Origin: an uncultured Verrucomicrobiota bacterium
GTDB lineage: Bacteria; Verrucomicrobiota; Verrucomicrobiia; Limisphaerales; JADLHS01
Assembly: GCA_937894935.1 (NCBI GenBank)
Contig: CALAYC010000131.1
Location: 1-42,050 of the forward strand
Direction: 5' to 3'
DNA length: 42,050 nt
Positions 1-7,798 of the stretch are shown here, piece after piece. The notes below the pieces were generated by a model. It made no database searches. It saw nothing but the letters and a program-made list of their open reading frames with translations, and was not told the DNA's origin. The translations under genes and the position numbers were made by a program. How positions within the stretch are numbered: the stretch's first letter is position 1; every line of letters begins with the position of its first letter.

Positions 1-50
1 GATGTATTTACAAAGTACAGACAATTCTCACAAAAAGTTAAGTACAGGCT

Positions 51-320
51 CTAAACATCCGCCTCCGGAAATCGCTCCCGGATTCGACGTTTGACGTGCT
101 CTTCGTGATCCGGTTGCAAGCGACGCCGCGTCACCAGACGCTGCACGGCATCCAGCAATTCCAGCCAATCCTCCAGCGGCGGTTCGGCTACCGGTTGCCA
201 TCGCTCAAAGCGTTTGTTGCGCTGGGAAAATTTCCATTCACCGCCGACCCGTTGGGCGGTCACCTGCAATTTCTCACCATCTTCGGTCTTACGTTTCCAA
301 CTGATCTCAGCTTTGGGCAT
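51..320 (-). CDS. Small conserved hypothetical protein (89 aa)
   Basis: A short, highly charged protein of unknown function. It starts MPKAEISWKRK and is rich in Arg, Lys, Glu and Trp. There is no signal peptide, membrane segment or cysteine motif, so it is probably a small cytoplasmic protein. The N-terminal half (about residues 1-45) looks like a beta-rich segment with alternating charged and hydrophobic residues. The C-terminal half looks helical and ends in an Arg-rich stretch. It lies downstream of ispF on the same strand, but a strong terminator-like hairpin separates them, so it may have its own promoter. The ATG sits directly after an A/T-rich run and no Shine-Dalgarno sequence is visible. 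Its function is not recognised. Confidence 0.6.
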   Translation of the reverse strand: MPKAEISWKRKTEDGEKLQVTAQRVGGEWKFSQRNKRFERWQPVAEPPLEDWLELLDAVQRLVTRRRLQPDHEEHVKRRIRERFPEADV

Positions 321-324
321 TTTT

Positions 325-387
325 TAAAAAAGGGTATCAGGTGTCAGGTGTCAGGTGTCAGGTGTGGTTATTAACCTGACACCTGAT
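325..387 (-). terminator. Rho-independent terminator of ispF built from CAGGTGT repeats
   Basis: On the plus strand, four tandem copies of CAGGTGT (338-365) are followed by the inverted sequence ACCTGACACCTGA (374-386). Read on the minus strand, the 13-base arm 386-374 can pair with 349-337, 356-344 or 363-351. The most distal register is followed by CCCTTTTTT (334-325), which gives a terminator for transcripts leaving ispF. The alternative registers are unusual. Confidence 0.65.
338..365 (+). repeat. Tandem repeat, 4 x CAGGTGT
   Basis: Four perfect head-to-tail heptamers lie between ispF and the 89-aa gene. They form one arm of the terminator hairpin at 325-387. The heptamer period lets the opposite arm pair in three registers. 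Confidence 0.85.
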
Positions 388-407
388 CCCTCGCACCTCG
401 CGCCAAC

Positions 408-884
408 TCACGGTAAATCCACACTCGCCACGGCCATCGCGGCAATTCCCTCTTCGCGACCAATGAAACCCATGTGCTCATTCGTCGTGGCTTTGATTCC
501 GATTTGCGCTTCTCGCACACCCAACGCATCGGCAATGCATTTCTTCATCGCGGCAATGTGCGGATAAATCTTCGGCGCTTGCGCAATCACCGTCGCGTCC
601 ACGTTGACGATTCGACCATTGCGCAACACAACCTGGCGCGCGGCCTCTTCGAGAAAAACTTTGCTGGCCGCACCGCGCCAACGCGGATCCGTATTCGGGA
701 AAAAATGTCCGATATCCTCCTCGCCCAGCGCGCCGAGAATCGCATCGCAGATCGCGTGCATCAACGCATCCGCGTCCGAATGCCCGTCCAGACCTTTCGT
801 ATGAGGAATCTCCACCCCGCCGAGCACGAGTTTGCGCCCCGCGACAAGTTGATGAACATCGTATCCGATGCCGACGTGAACCAT
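408..884 (-). CDS. ispF: 2-C-methyl-D-erythritol 2,4-cyclodiphosphate synthase
   Basis: IspF cyclises CDP-ME 2-phosphate to ME-cPP and releases CMP, in the non-mevalonate isoprenoid pathway in the cytoplasm. At 158 aa it has the usual length of the family. The N-terminal GYDVH motif supplies metal ligands D9 and H11, and the third ligand is H43 in the LMHA segment after GHSDADA. The C-terminal signature with TTNEHMGFIGREEGIA is intact. The ATG at 884 leaves no extra residues before the conserved core. The gene lies 64 bases downstream of the FG-GAP gene on the same strand and is followed by the repeat-built terminator at 325-387. No ispD is seen next to it. The assignment is secure. Confidence 0.97.
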   Translation of the reverse strand: MVHVGIGYDVHQLVAGRKLVLGGVEIPHTKGLDGHSDADALMHAICDAILGALGEEDIGHFFPNTDPRWRGAASKVFLEEAARQVVLRNGRIVNVDATVIAQAPKIYPHIAAMKKCIADALGVREAQIGIKATTNEHMGFIGREEGIAAMAVASVDLP

Positions 885-948
885 GTGCGCAGTCTAGAAA
901 ATTCCGTCGCAGCGAGAAAGCTTATTGATGCGCATGACGCGCGTCGTT

Positions 949-2265
949 TTACGGCTTCAATGGCTTCGGTTGCGCTGCTTCCCATTCGGCACGACTGACC
1001 TTCTGCGTTGTATGCTTGAGATAGAACGCGCCGCGTTTATTGCCGATCACCACATCCGGATATTTCGGGTTGCTAACCGGCTCAGCAACGATTTGCGTTC
1101 CGACACCTGAAGCATCATCAATCAGGTGCGGTACAAACTTCGCCGTTTTGCCCGCCCCGCGCACCAGTTGAAACCAATACAGCACCGCTGAGTTGTTGCG
1201 GTCGGGATCGCCGTCGTAGCCATGCGACCAAAACCGTTTCCCGGTCACAATGTCTTTCAAGCCATCCCCATTCATGTCCACCAATGCGAGCGCGTGTAAC
1301 TCTGAGAAACACACACCGTATTCGTTCGGCACGCGCTTCTGTTCCGGACTGAGAATGATGTGACGTTTGAAATCAATTTTACCGTCCACGCGCACCTGTT
1401 CATACCAAATCAGACCGAATCCATGCGCAGCGTAACTCGTAATGACATCATTCAACCCGTCGCCGTTTACGTCGTACGCGAACATCTGCGCGCCGCCGAT
1501 CGGCGTGAATTCAAACTTGTGATACGTCCAAACCGGATCGCCGTCGAGCGACACCGGCTGTTCCCACCAACCTGATTTTTCCAGCACATCGAGACGCCCA
1601 TCGCCGTTTACATCACCCACGCCAAGCCCATGCGTGAAGCGATGATACTGGTTATTCGGCGAAATCGGATGGAAACGCCATGGCGCAGTCGGATTCTGCC
1701 AATCCGGTGTTGCGTAACCGAAAAAGCCTTTCGAATTACAAACCAACTCCGGTCGGCCATCTCCGGTCAAATCCGTGAACACCGGCGATTCATTGTCAGT
1801 GGGATGAAACACGTCATGCTTTTTCCAATGCCCCGCCGCACCTTTGGGATTTTCATACCACGCCGTCCATTCACCCGGAAAACCGACAATGAGAATGTCG
1901 TTCCATCCATCGCCATTGAAGTCGTGAACGAAAACAAAAAAGTTATCCGAGTATTTATTGTGTACCCCTAACGCGCCTTCAAAGCCTTCAATCGTCTGCT
2001 CCGTTCCATCGTCGGCTTTGCGTTTGAACGTAGTCGTCACGGGATAAAACGCATGGTGCTTGGAAAAGTCCGGTCCTTCATACCAGAACGGCCCGGCAAT
2101 AATGTCCGGTTTACCATCGCGATTCAGATCGCCAAATGCCGCGCCTTCGGCCCAGAACTTATCCGTGAGTTGCTGGCGTTGGAACTTGTGAAGCAAATGC
2201 TCTTCGGCGGCCGCGAAAACGGTCGCGCTGAAAAGAGCGGCGGCAAGCAGCGACGTGAATTTCAT
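949..2265 (-). CDS. Secreted FG-GAP/VCBS repeat protein
   Basis: A 438-aa exported protein that begins with a signal peptide of about 20 residues (MKFTSLLAAALFSATVFAAA). The rest is a beta-propeller made of FG-GAP/VCBS-type repeats. At least six calcium-binding loops of the form D-x-N-x-D-G are visible, for example in DLNRDGKPD, DFNGDGWND, DVNGDGRLD, DVNGDGLND and DMNGDGLKD. Several blades end in an aromatic WYE or WWE motif, which is common in verrucomicrobial members of this family. The propeller probably binds a ligand or carbohydrate outside the cytoplasm, but no catalytic motif is visible. It sits 58 bases downstream of the DUF457 gene and may be co-transcribed with it. The substrate is unknown. 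Confidence 0.85.
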   Translation of the reverse strand: MKFTSLLAAALFSATVFAAAEEHLLHKFQRQQLTDKFWAEGAAFGDLNRDGKPDIIAGPFWYEGPDFSKHHAFYPVTTTFKRKADDGTEQTIEGFEGALGVHNKYSDNFFVFVHDFNGDGWNDILIVGFPGEWTAWYENPKGAAGHWKKHDVFHPTDNESPVFTDLTGDGRPELVCNSKGFFGYATPDWQNPTAPWRFHPISPNNQYHRFTHGLGVGDVNGDGRLDVLEKSGWWEQPVSLDGDPVWTYHKFEFTPIGGAQMFAYDVNGDGLNDVITSYAAHGFGLIWYEQVRVDGKIDFKRHIILSPEQKRVPNEYGVCFSELHALALVDMNGDGLKDIVTGKRFWSHGYDGDPDRNNSAVLYWFQLVRGAGKTAKFVPHLIDDASGVGTQIVAEPVSNPKYPDVVIGNKRGAFYLKHTTQKVSRAEWEAAQPKPLKP

Positions 2266-2323
2266 GACCTATGCGTGACAGAGTGCATGAGCGCGGTCAA
2301 GCCCGAGGCGAACATCAACATGT

Positions 2324-2911
2324 TCACTTATCGCCGCAGATTTGGCGACGCCACTTACGCAATACCGCCACCAAAATCGCATCCGCTCGCACACTGAAAA
2401 CCTCCACAAACGAACGACCGCGCTTGAGCGCAATCCAGACCGCAGCACCGAAAACGCCCAGGAAGATCAATTGATTCTGCCAACCATCGAGTTTCCATTG
2501 ACCTTTCCAGAACCAGATCGGATGACGAAATAACGGCTCGCCGTAGCAAATCGGCCAGAGGTCAGCGATGGTCGGCCCACGTGAACCCAACAAATCGCCC
2601 AGCAAATGCAGATGGAACGTGATGAGAGCGAACAACGCCACCCGCCAGCGCTGTTTGGCAAACAACATCAGAACTGCTGCTACAACGATTGCTCCCGGCC
2701 AACCATGCAGTAGCAAATGATGAAACTTGTGGTAATACTCGAAGTTCATTTCGCGACCCGACGTGATGCCGATAACCACATCTGCCACCACTCCGAGACC
2801 ATCAAGATCCGGAACAACTCCCGCAAGTGTAATAAGCCGACGATCGCGTGGGTTCTCCGTCGCCGCGACCGCGACCAACCAGCTACCAATGAAATGCGTA
2901 ACGGGCGACAT
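2324..2911 (-). CDS. Inner-membrane metal-dependent hydrolase-like protein (DUF457/YdjM type)
   Basis: A 195-aa membrane protein. It shows the early His in MSPVTHFIGSWL, the acidic motif VPDLDGLG at about residues 33-40, the central HKFHH cluster, and FHLHLLGDLLGS at about residues 98-109. These His/Asp clusters inside hydrophobic helices are typical of the LexA-regulated YdjM/DUF457 family of predicted membrane-bound metal-dependent hydrolases. No member has a firmly established substrate that I know of. About four hydrophobic helices are visible, including one around residues 145-165. It lies between purL (57 bases upstream) and the FG-GAP gene (58 bases downstream) on the same strand, so co-transcription is possible. 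The family call is fairly sure and the role is unknown. Confidence 0.75.
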   Translation of the reverse strand: MSPVTHFIGSWLVAVAATENPRDRRLITLAGVVPDLDGLGVVADVVIGITSGREMNFEYYHKFHHLLLHGWPGAIVVAAVLMLFAKQRWRVALFALITFHLHLLGDLLGSRGPTIADLWPICYGEPLFRHPIWFWKGQWKLDGWQNQLIFLGVFGAAVWIALKRGRSFVEVFSVRADAILVAVLRKWRRQICGDK

Positions 2912-2968
2912 CTGTTTCGCCGAATAAGTAAATCGCGCCGCTCGGCTTCAATGCGGCGCGCACCGAAA

Positions 2969-5512
2969 TCACGCCATCGCGCGGGCGATGCTGTTCCACC
3001 AGGCGTCGTGCAGTTCGGTGAGTGGGGCGGAAAATTCGCCGCTGGCGGTTTTCACCGTCAGTGTGTCGCCACCGATCTTTCCGATTTGCGCGGCGGGCAC
3101 ACCCATGAGCTTGGCGCGTTCAATGACCTTCACTGCATCAAGCGGTTTGCAGCTGACAACCACGCGCGATTGCGTTTCACCGAAGAGCAAGGCGTCGAGA
3201 CGATAGGGCGAGGCTACTGACGAGCCAGTTTCCGCTCCACCTTCGGCTCGCGAGGACGCTCGCCGCACCGAGGTAAGATCCACCGTCGCCCCGATCAAAC
3301 GCGGCGTATCACGTGCGATAAGCTGGCTGATGCAACTTTCCGCAAGTGCAACGGCGAGCCCGCCTTCACTGCAATCGTGAGCGCTCTTGATGAGGCCGGA
3401 TTGAATCAGGCCAAGGAGCGTCGTGTGCAACGTCTTTGCGACTTCAAGATCGCAACGCGGCGGCAAACCATTCTTCTTTCCGTGGATGACTTGCAAATAA
3501 GCGCTGCCGCCGAGGCCCTGCATCGGAGTGTTTTCCACCGGTTCACCCAGAAGAACGATGGCGTCGCCCTCGTCCTTGAACCACTGCGTGGTGACGTGCT
3601 CAGGTTTCTCGATGATACCGACGACGGAAATCGTCGGCGTCGGATCAATCGGTCCGGCGGGGCTTTGATTGTAGAGCGAACAATTGCCGCCCGTAACCGG
3701 CGCATTGAACGCTTTGCAACCTTCCGCCAAGCCGCGCACGGATTCCGCAATTTGCCAGAACAACTCCGGTTTGAGTGGACTCGGCATGTTGAGATTATCC
3801 GTCGCACCGAGCGGCGACGCACCGGAGCAGGCGAGATTCCGGCACGCCTCAGCCACGGCAGCTTTCGCACCTTCGTACGGATCGAGATAAACATAACCGC
3901 CATTGCAATCCACGGTCATGGCGATGAGTTTCTCCGGAACTTTCGTATCGCCAATCTTCGCGGCGAGTTCCGCGCTCATCACCGGCAACGAATCACTCTT
4001 GATGCGAATCACTGCCGCATCGCTGCCCGGCAGAACGACCGAGCCATCGCGCACCTGATGATCGTATTGACGATAGACCCAGTTCTTGGAAGCAATGCTC
4101 GGCCAGGCGAGCAGTTTCTTCAAAATGTCCGCCGCTTCGGCGGCATTCGCTAAATCCGGAATTCCATCGAGCCGGAACGCACGCACCTCTTTGATGTAAG
4201 CCGGCTCAACCGCTTCGCGCTGATACACGGGTGATTCGTCGGCGATCTTTTTCGCCGGAATATCTACGACGAGTTTTCCGCCATGCCGCACGACCATACG
4301 TCCCGTATCGGTGATGATGCCGATTTCCGCCCAAGGCAAATCCCACTTGTCGAAAATGCGTTTGACCTCTTCTTCGCGCCCTTTATGCACCACGATCAAC
4401 ATGCGTTCCTGCGATTCGGAAAGCATGATTTCGTAACTGCTCATGTTCGGCGCACGTTGCGGAACCTTATCGAGTTCAATCTCAATTCCCGTGCCGGCGC
4501 GCGCGGCCATTTCGCACGTGGAACAGGTCAATCCCGCCGCGCCCATATCCTGCATTCCCGCGACCGCACCCGTGGCGAGCAATTCGAGACATGCTTCGCA
4601 CACGAGCTTTTCCATGAACGGATCGCCAACCTGCACCGCGCCGCGCTGTTGCTCGGCAGATTCCGCAGTTAAATCCTGTGAAGCGAAGGCCGCACCCGCG
4701 AGACCGTCGCGTCCAGTCGCCGGACCGACATAAAACACCGGATTGCCCACGCCCTTGGCTGCGCCGCGCGTAATCTGTTCATGACGCAACACGCCGAGAC
4801 AAAACGCATTCACGAGCGGATTACCCTCATAGGTTTTGTCGAAGTAAACCTCGCCAGCGATGGTCGGGATGCCGAAGCAATTGCCGTAATGCGCAATGCC
4901 ACTGACCACGCCGCTGAAGAGACGACGATTGTTAGCCACTGCTGAGTTCCCATCCCTGGCGGCTTCCAAATCGGCGTTGCCTGCTCCGGGCAAACTTGTT
5001 TCACGCAGGCTGGCTCCCGCTTCATTTGTAGCAGCCAACGTGAGTCGGCTCTGACCGGATTCGGAGTTTTTGAGCAGACTTGCGTCCGCTGCTACATCGG
5101 AAGCGATTGGCCCAAACCGCAACGAGTTGACCGCACAGACCGGTCGCGCTCCCATCGTGAAAATATCGCGCACGATGCCACCCACGCCCGTGGCCGCGCC
5201 TTGAAACGGCTCAACCGCGCTCGGGTGATTGTGCGATTCAATCTTGAACGCGATCGCGATGCCGTCGCCGATATCAATGATGCCGGCATTTTCCTCCCCC
5301 GCGCCGACGAGAATTTTCGGTGACTTCGTCGGAAAGGTTTTCAGCAGCGGCCGCGTATTTTTGTAACTGCAATGTTCACTCCACATCACCGAAAAAACAC
5401 CAAGCTCGGTATAAGTGGGAGTGCGGCCCAGAATCTCCACGGCGTGCGCGTATTCTTCGGGCGTGAGGTTATGTTTCTGAATTAATTCAGGCGTAATGGC
5501 TGGTTCGGTCAT
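2969..5512 (-). CDS. purL: Phosphoribosylformylglycinamidine synthase subunit PurL (small-type)
   Basis: PurL makes FGAM from FGAR, ATP and ammonia in purine synthesis, with PurQ supplying ammonia and PurS bridging them. Conserved blocks are intact: MWSEHCSYKNTRP, ESHNHPSAVEPFQGAATGVGG near the N-terminus, DMGAAGLTCSTCEMA, GGNCSLYNQ and HDCSEGGLAVALAE. I chose the ATG at 5512 (MTEPAITPE) over one nine codons upstream, because family members begin close to this point. At 847 aa it is about 100 residues longer than the Bacillus type. Much of the excess lies in two in-frame insertions coded by repeat-like DNA, at 4937-5101 and around 3207-3264. The reading frame stays open, so the protein is probably functional. 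It is separated from purQ by a plus-strand gene. Confidence 0.96.
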   Translation of the reverse strand: MTEPAITPELIQKHNLTPEEYAHAVEILGRTPTYTELGVFSVMWSEHCSYKNTRPLLKTFPTKSPKILVGAGEENAGIIDIGDGIAIAFKIESHNHPSAVEPFQGAATGVGGIVRDIFTMGARPVCAVNSLRFGPIASDVAADASLLKNSESGQSRLTLAATNEAGASLRETSLPGAGNADLEAARDGNSAVANNRRLFSGVVSGIAHYGNCFGIPTIAGEVYFDKTYEGNPLVNAFCLGVLRHEQITRGAAKGVGNPVFYVGPATGRDGLAGAAFASQDLTAESAEQQRGAVQVGDPFMEKLVCEACLELLATGAVAGMQDMGAAGLTCSTCEMAARAGTGIEIELDKVPQRAPNMSSYEIMLSESQERMLIVVHKGREEEVKRIFDKWDLPWAEIGIITDTGRMVVRHGGKLVVDIPAKKIADESPVYQREAVEPAYIKEVRAFRLDGIPDLANAAEAADILKKLLAWPSIASKNWVYRQYDHQVRDGSVVLPGSDAAVIRIKSDSLPVMSAELAAKIGDTKVPEKLIAMTVDCNGGYVYLDPYEGAKAAVAEACRNLACSGASPLGATDNLNMPSPLKPELFWQIAESVRGLAEGCKAFNAPVTGGNCSLYNQSPAGPIDPTPTISVVGIIEKPEHVTTQWFKDEGDAIVLLGEPVENTPMQGLGGSAYLQVIHGKKNGLPPRCDLEVAKTLHTTLLGLIQSGLIKSAHDCSEGGLAVALAESCISQLIARDTPRLIGATVDLTSVRRASSRAEGGAETGSSVASPYRLDALLFGETQSRVVVSCKPLDAVKVIERAKLMGVPAAQIGKIGGDTLTVKTASGEFSAPLTELHDAWWNSIARAMA
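3207..3264. repeat. Palindromic element inserted in frame near the 3' end of purL
   Basis: Nested inverted repeats lie inside the purL reading frame. GGCGAG (3207-3212) pairs with CTCGCC (3259-3264), and inside it CGAGCC (3221-3226) pairs with GGCTCG (3245-3250). The DNA codes for a low-complexity Arg/Ser/Ala/Glu segment (around RRASSRAEGGAETGSS) just before the conserved LDALLFGE block, where PurL proteins normally have only a short loop. It looks like an intergenic-type repeat that landed in frame. Confidence 0.5.
4937..5101. repeat. Composite inverted-repeat element inserted in frame in purL
   Basis: About 54 extra residues separate the conserved SLRFGPI and GIAHYGNC blocks of PurL, where Bacillus PurL has about 14. 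The DNA contains a 70-base element with terminal inverted repeats TGTAGCAGC (5027-5035) and GCTGCTACA (5088-5096). The similarity of the arms extends inward to about 25 bases with a few mismatches. Next to it, at 4979-5010, is a smaller stem, GCCTGC paired with GCAGGC. The frame stays open through the whole insert. Confidence 0.65.
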
Positions 5513-5670
5513 CCGATAAAGTGTCGTTCTAAAAGACACCGCAGGGTGCGTTATTCAACGGCCTGAAACAAGCTAACACTTCCCTTTCGTGAAGAAATAA
5601 GCCCCGTAACTTTACCAATCCCGATTCACGGCTATAGTGTCTGGCAGCCAACGGATGGGGAATGCCAGCT

Positions 5671-6441
5671 ATGAAACCAAATCTGCACATTCTCAACCTC
5701 GAAGACGAGCCTGCGGATGCAGAGCTGAATTATGAAATGCTTTCCGCGCGTTGGCCGGATTGCAAAATCACTCGCGTCGAGACGCGCGAGCAATTCATCG
5801 CCGCGCTCGAAGCGGGCGGATTCGATCTCATTCTCTCCGATTACACGATTCCCGGGTTCGACGGCCGGAGGGCACTGGACATTGCGCGTCAGAAATGTCC
5901 GCACATTCCATTTATTTTCGTATCCGGAACGATCGGCGAAGATACCGCCATTGAAGCGCTGAAAAACGGCGCGACCGATTACGTGCTGAAACATCGGCCC
6001 GTGCGCTTGATTCCGGCAGTGGACCGCGCGTTGCGGGAAGTCAAGGAACGCGAGGAATGCGAACGCGCCGAACGCGCCATGCGCCAATCAGAACACAAAT
6101 ATCGTGAACTGTTCGAGAGTTTGAGCGATGCGGCATTTCTGGCCGATGAAGCCAGCGGAAAAATCATTGATACCAATCGCAAAGCCGAATCCATGATCGG
6201 CTGTCCACGAGTGAATATTCTCGGTCACAAGCAGAACGAATTTCTTGCTTTGGATCACGTGCGGCCGATTGCCGGCACGAAAGAAGGTGACGCGTATTAC
6301 ACAATCGCGTTTGAGTGCCAGATGTTACCTGTGAACGGGAAACCCTTCTGGACCGAGGTGCGTTCCACGCGCCTGATTCTCTACGAACGCCCGCTGGTAC
6401 TGCGGCTGTGCCACGACTTGCGCGAACGCAGCACAGTGTAA
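5671..6441 (+). CDS. Response regulator with receiver and PAS domains, no output or kinase domain
   Basis: A 256-aa cytoplasmic signalling protein. The N-terminal receiver (about residues 5-120) has the acidic pair E11/D12, phospho-acceptor D57 in LILSDYT, S85 in FVSGT and K107. A linker helix (about 120-140) leads to a PAS domain (about 140-250) that begins with the typical YRELFESLSDAAFLAD segment. The protein stops just after a PAS-tail phrase (LCHDLRER) that in many proteins leads into a further PAS, kinase or GGDEF domain, so it may be a truncated hybrid sensor. I chose the ATG at 5671 because GGGGAA lies eight bases upstream; an ATG at 5662 is also in frame. The stop codon directly abuts the stop codon of purQ on the other strand. 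Confidence 0.85.
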   Translation: MKPNLHILNLEDEPADAELNYEMLSARWPDCKITRVETREQFIAALEAGGFDLILSDYTIPGFDGRRALDIARQKCPHIPFIFVSGTIGEDTAIEALKNGATDYVLKHRPVRLIPAVDRALREVKEREECERAERAMRQSEHKYRELFESLSDAAFLADEASGKIIDTNRKAESMIGCPRVNILGHKQNEFLALDHVRPIAGTKEGDAYYTIAFECQMLPVNGKPFWTEVRSTRLILYERPLVLRLCHDLRERSTV

Positions 6442-7152
6442 TTACGCTGCCTGCGCGACGCTCTTGGCCTCTAACGCGGCGAAAATACTTTCAAAAATCC
6501 ACTTCCCGTCGTCGCTTCCCAGAATCGATTCACAAGCGCGTTCCGGATGCGGCATCAATCCCGCAACATTACGACGCTCATTGCAAATGCCCGCGATATT
6601 CAACAACGCGCCATTAGGATTTGCCGCGTCGGTGACATTTCCGCTCGTATCGCAGTATTGCCACAGGATTTGATTATTCGCCTTCAGTTTTGCGAGCGTG
6701 GGTTCGTCCGCAAAATAGCATCCTTCCCCGTGCGCAATCGGCACGCGCAAAATTTTTCCGGTCGGAATCCGATTCGTAAACGGCGAATCGTTCGTGACCG
6801 TTTTCAAGTGGATGAATTCGCAATGGAATTGCAAATCACGATTGCGAATCAGCGCGCCGGGCAACAACCCCGCTTCCGTCAACACCTGAAATCCGTTGCA
6901 AATGCCAATCACCAATCCGCCATTGTCGGCGAACTGTTTCACCGCTTGCATCACGGGACTGAATCGCGCAATCGCGCCGCAGCGCAAATAATCGCCATAG
7001 CTGAAGCCGCCCGGAACGATCACGCAATCCGTATCGCCCAACGCGGATTCCTTGTGCCAGACCAGGCGCGCGGAATGACCGAGTTGGCGAATCGCGTGAA
7101 CGGCATCCTGATCGCAATTTGATGCGGGAAATTGAAGAACGGCGAAATTCAT
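6442..7152 (-). CDS. purQ: Phosphoribosylformylglycinamidine synthase subunit PurQ (glutaminase)
   Basis: PurQ is the class I glutamine amidotransferase of the FGAM synthase complex. It hydrolyses glutamine and channels ammonia to PurL. The nucleophile is C85 in GICNGFQ, and the rest of the triad is H202 and E204 in PHPERA. The oxyanion-loop region PGGFSYGDYLRCGA (47-60) is typical of PurQ. At 236 aa it is close to family length. purS lies 130 bases upstream on the same strand. The downstream neighbour is a convergent response regulator, and no bases separate the two stop codons, so transcription past purQ would run antisense to that gene. Confidence 0.97.
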   Translation of the reverse strand: MNFAVLQFPASNCDQDAVHAIRQLGHSARLVWHKESALGDTDCVIVPGGFSYGDYLRCGAIARFSPVMQAVKQFADNGGLVIGICNGFQVLTEAGLLPGALIRNRDLQFHCEFIHLKTVTNDSPFTNRIPTGKILRVPIAHGEGCYFADEPTLAKLKANNQILWQYCDTSGNVTDAANPNGALLNIAGICNERRNVAGLMPHPERACESILGSDDGKWIFESIFAALEAKSVAQAA

Positions 7153-7179
7153 TTTGTCAGTCGTTACTTGAATCGTTAC

Positions 7180-7254
7180 GGCGTTAAATCATTAAAATGT
7201 TTCAGCATCGGCGGCATTTTCGCGCTTCGTTCATCGCAATAACGCTTTAACGCC
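7180..7254. repeat. Inverted repeat in the purS-purQ gap
   Basis: GGCGTTAAA (7180-7188) and TTTAACGCC (7246-7254) form a perfect 9-base inverted repeat with a 57-base spacer, in the 130-base gap between purS and purQ. It could be an mRNA structure or a paired protein site. No T-run follows it, so it does not look like a terminator. Chance occurrence is possible. Confidence 0.35.
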
Positions 7255-7282
7255 GGAAACTTTGGCATGATGAACGGGCGAT

Positions 7283-7528
7283 TTATTCCGCAATCTCCAG
7301 TCGGTAATCTTCGATCACGGGATTGCTCAGCAATTTGTACGCGGCGTCGTTGATAGCTTTTTCGGCCGCGACTTTATCCGTGCCGGGTGCGAGATCGATC
7401 TCGATATACTTTCCGATGTGTACTCCTGTGACACCGCGGTAGCCCATCTGTTCAAGCGCGCTCTGAACTGTTTTGCCCTGCGGATCGAGCACCGCTTTCT
7501 TGGGCGTAATGATAATTTTTGCCTTCAT
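7283..7528 (-). CDS. purS: Phosphoribosylformylglycinamidine synthase subunit PurS
   Basis: PurS is the small dimeric protein that bridges PurQ and PurL in the FGAM synthase complex. The 81-aa product begins MKAKIIITPKKAVLDPQGKTV and contains the family phrase LEQMGYRGVTGVHIGKYIEID, with a C-terminus in a typical helix and strand. The same frame stays open far upstream, to 8305, but that extension is Arg-rich, lacks family similarity and overlaps a response regulator on the other strand. I therefore start PurS at the ATG at 7528, which gives the normal length of about 80 residues. It precedes purQ on the same strand. Confidence 0.95.
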   Translation of the reverse strand: MKAKIIITPKKAVLDPQGKTVQSALEQMGYRGVTGVHIGKYIEIDLAPGTDKVAAEKAINDAAYKLLSNPVIEDYRLEIAE

Positions 7529-7785
7529 GCGAAACTTACCGGGATAGCCGGGGCGATTTACCCCGCGAAAATTCGGTAGCATGGTGGCGAAAGTTCCGTA
7601 ACGGAGCGAGGACTTTTTGTGCGGCGAAGTTTGGCCAGTTTGATTACGGCGCAACAGGTCTCCACCGCCAAAAATCATGGGCAACATCGCCAAACTCGTG
7701 AATTCCTGCGAAAATCCGACATTTTTCTCTACTTTTCCGCCGACAATAAACTTCGGCATCGCGCTAGCTACAATGCCGTCGAAAC

Positions 7786-7790
7786 GAGGA
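7786..7790 (+). promoter_or_regulatory. Ribosome binding site GAGGA that sets the start of the 7799 response regulator
   Basis: GAGGA lies eight bases before the ATG at 7799. It supports that start over an upstream in-frame start at 7619, whose extra 60 residues resemble no receiver domain. The rest of 7529-7798 shows no other clear gene. It must hold the purS promoter on the minus strand. Confidence 0.65.
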
Positions 7791-7798
7791 AAGTTGTT

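Noticed and set aside
3377..4153. Long plus-strand reading frame (258 aa) inside purL
   Set aside because: It is antisense to conserved purL blocks and Arg-rich, as expected of a shadow frame.
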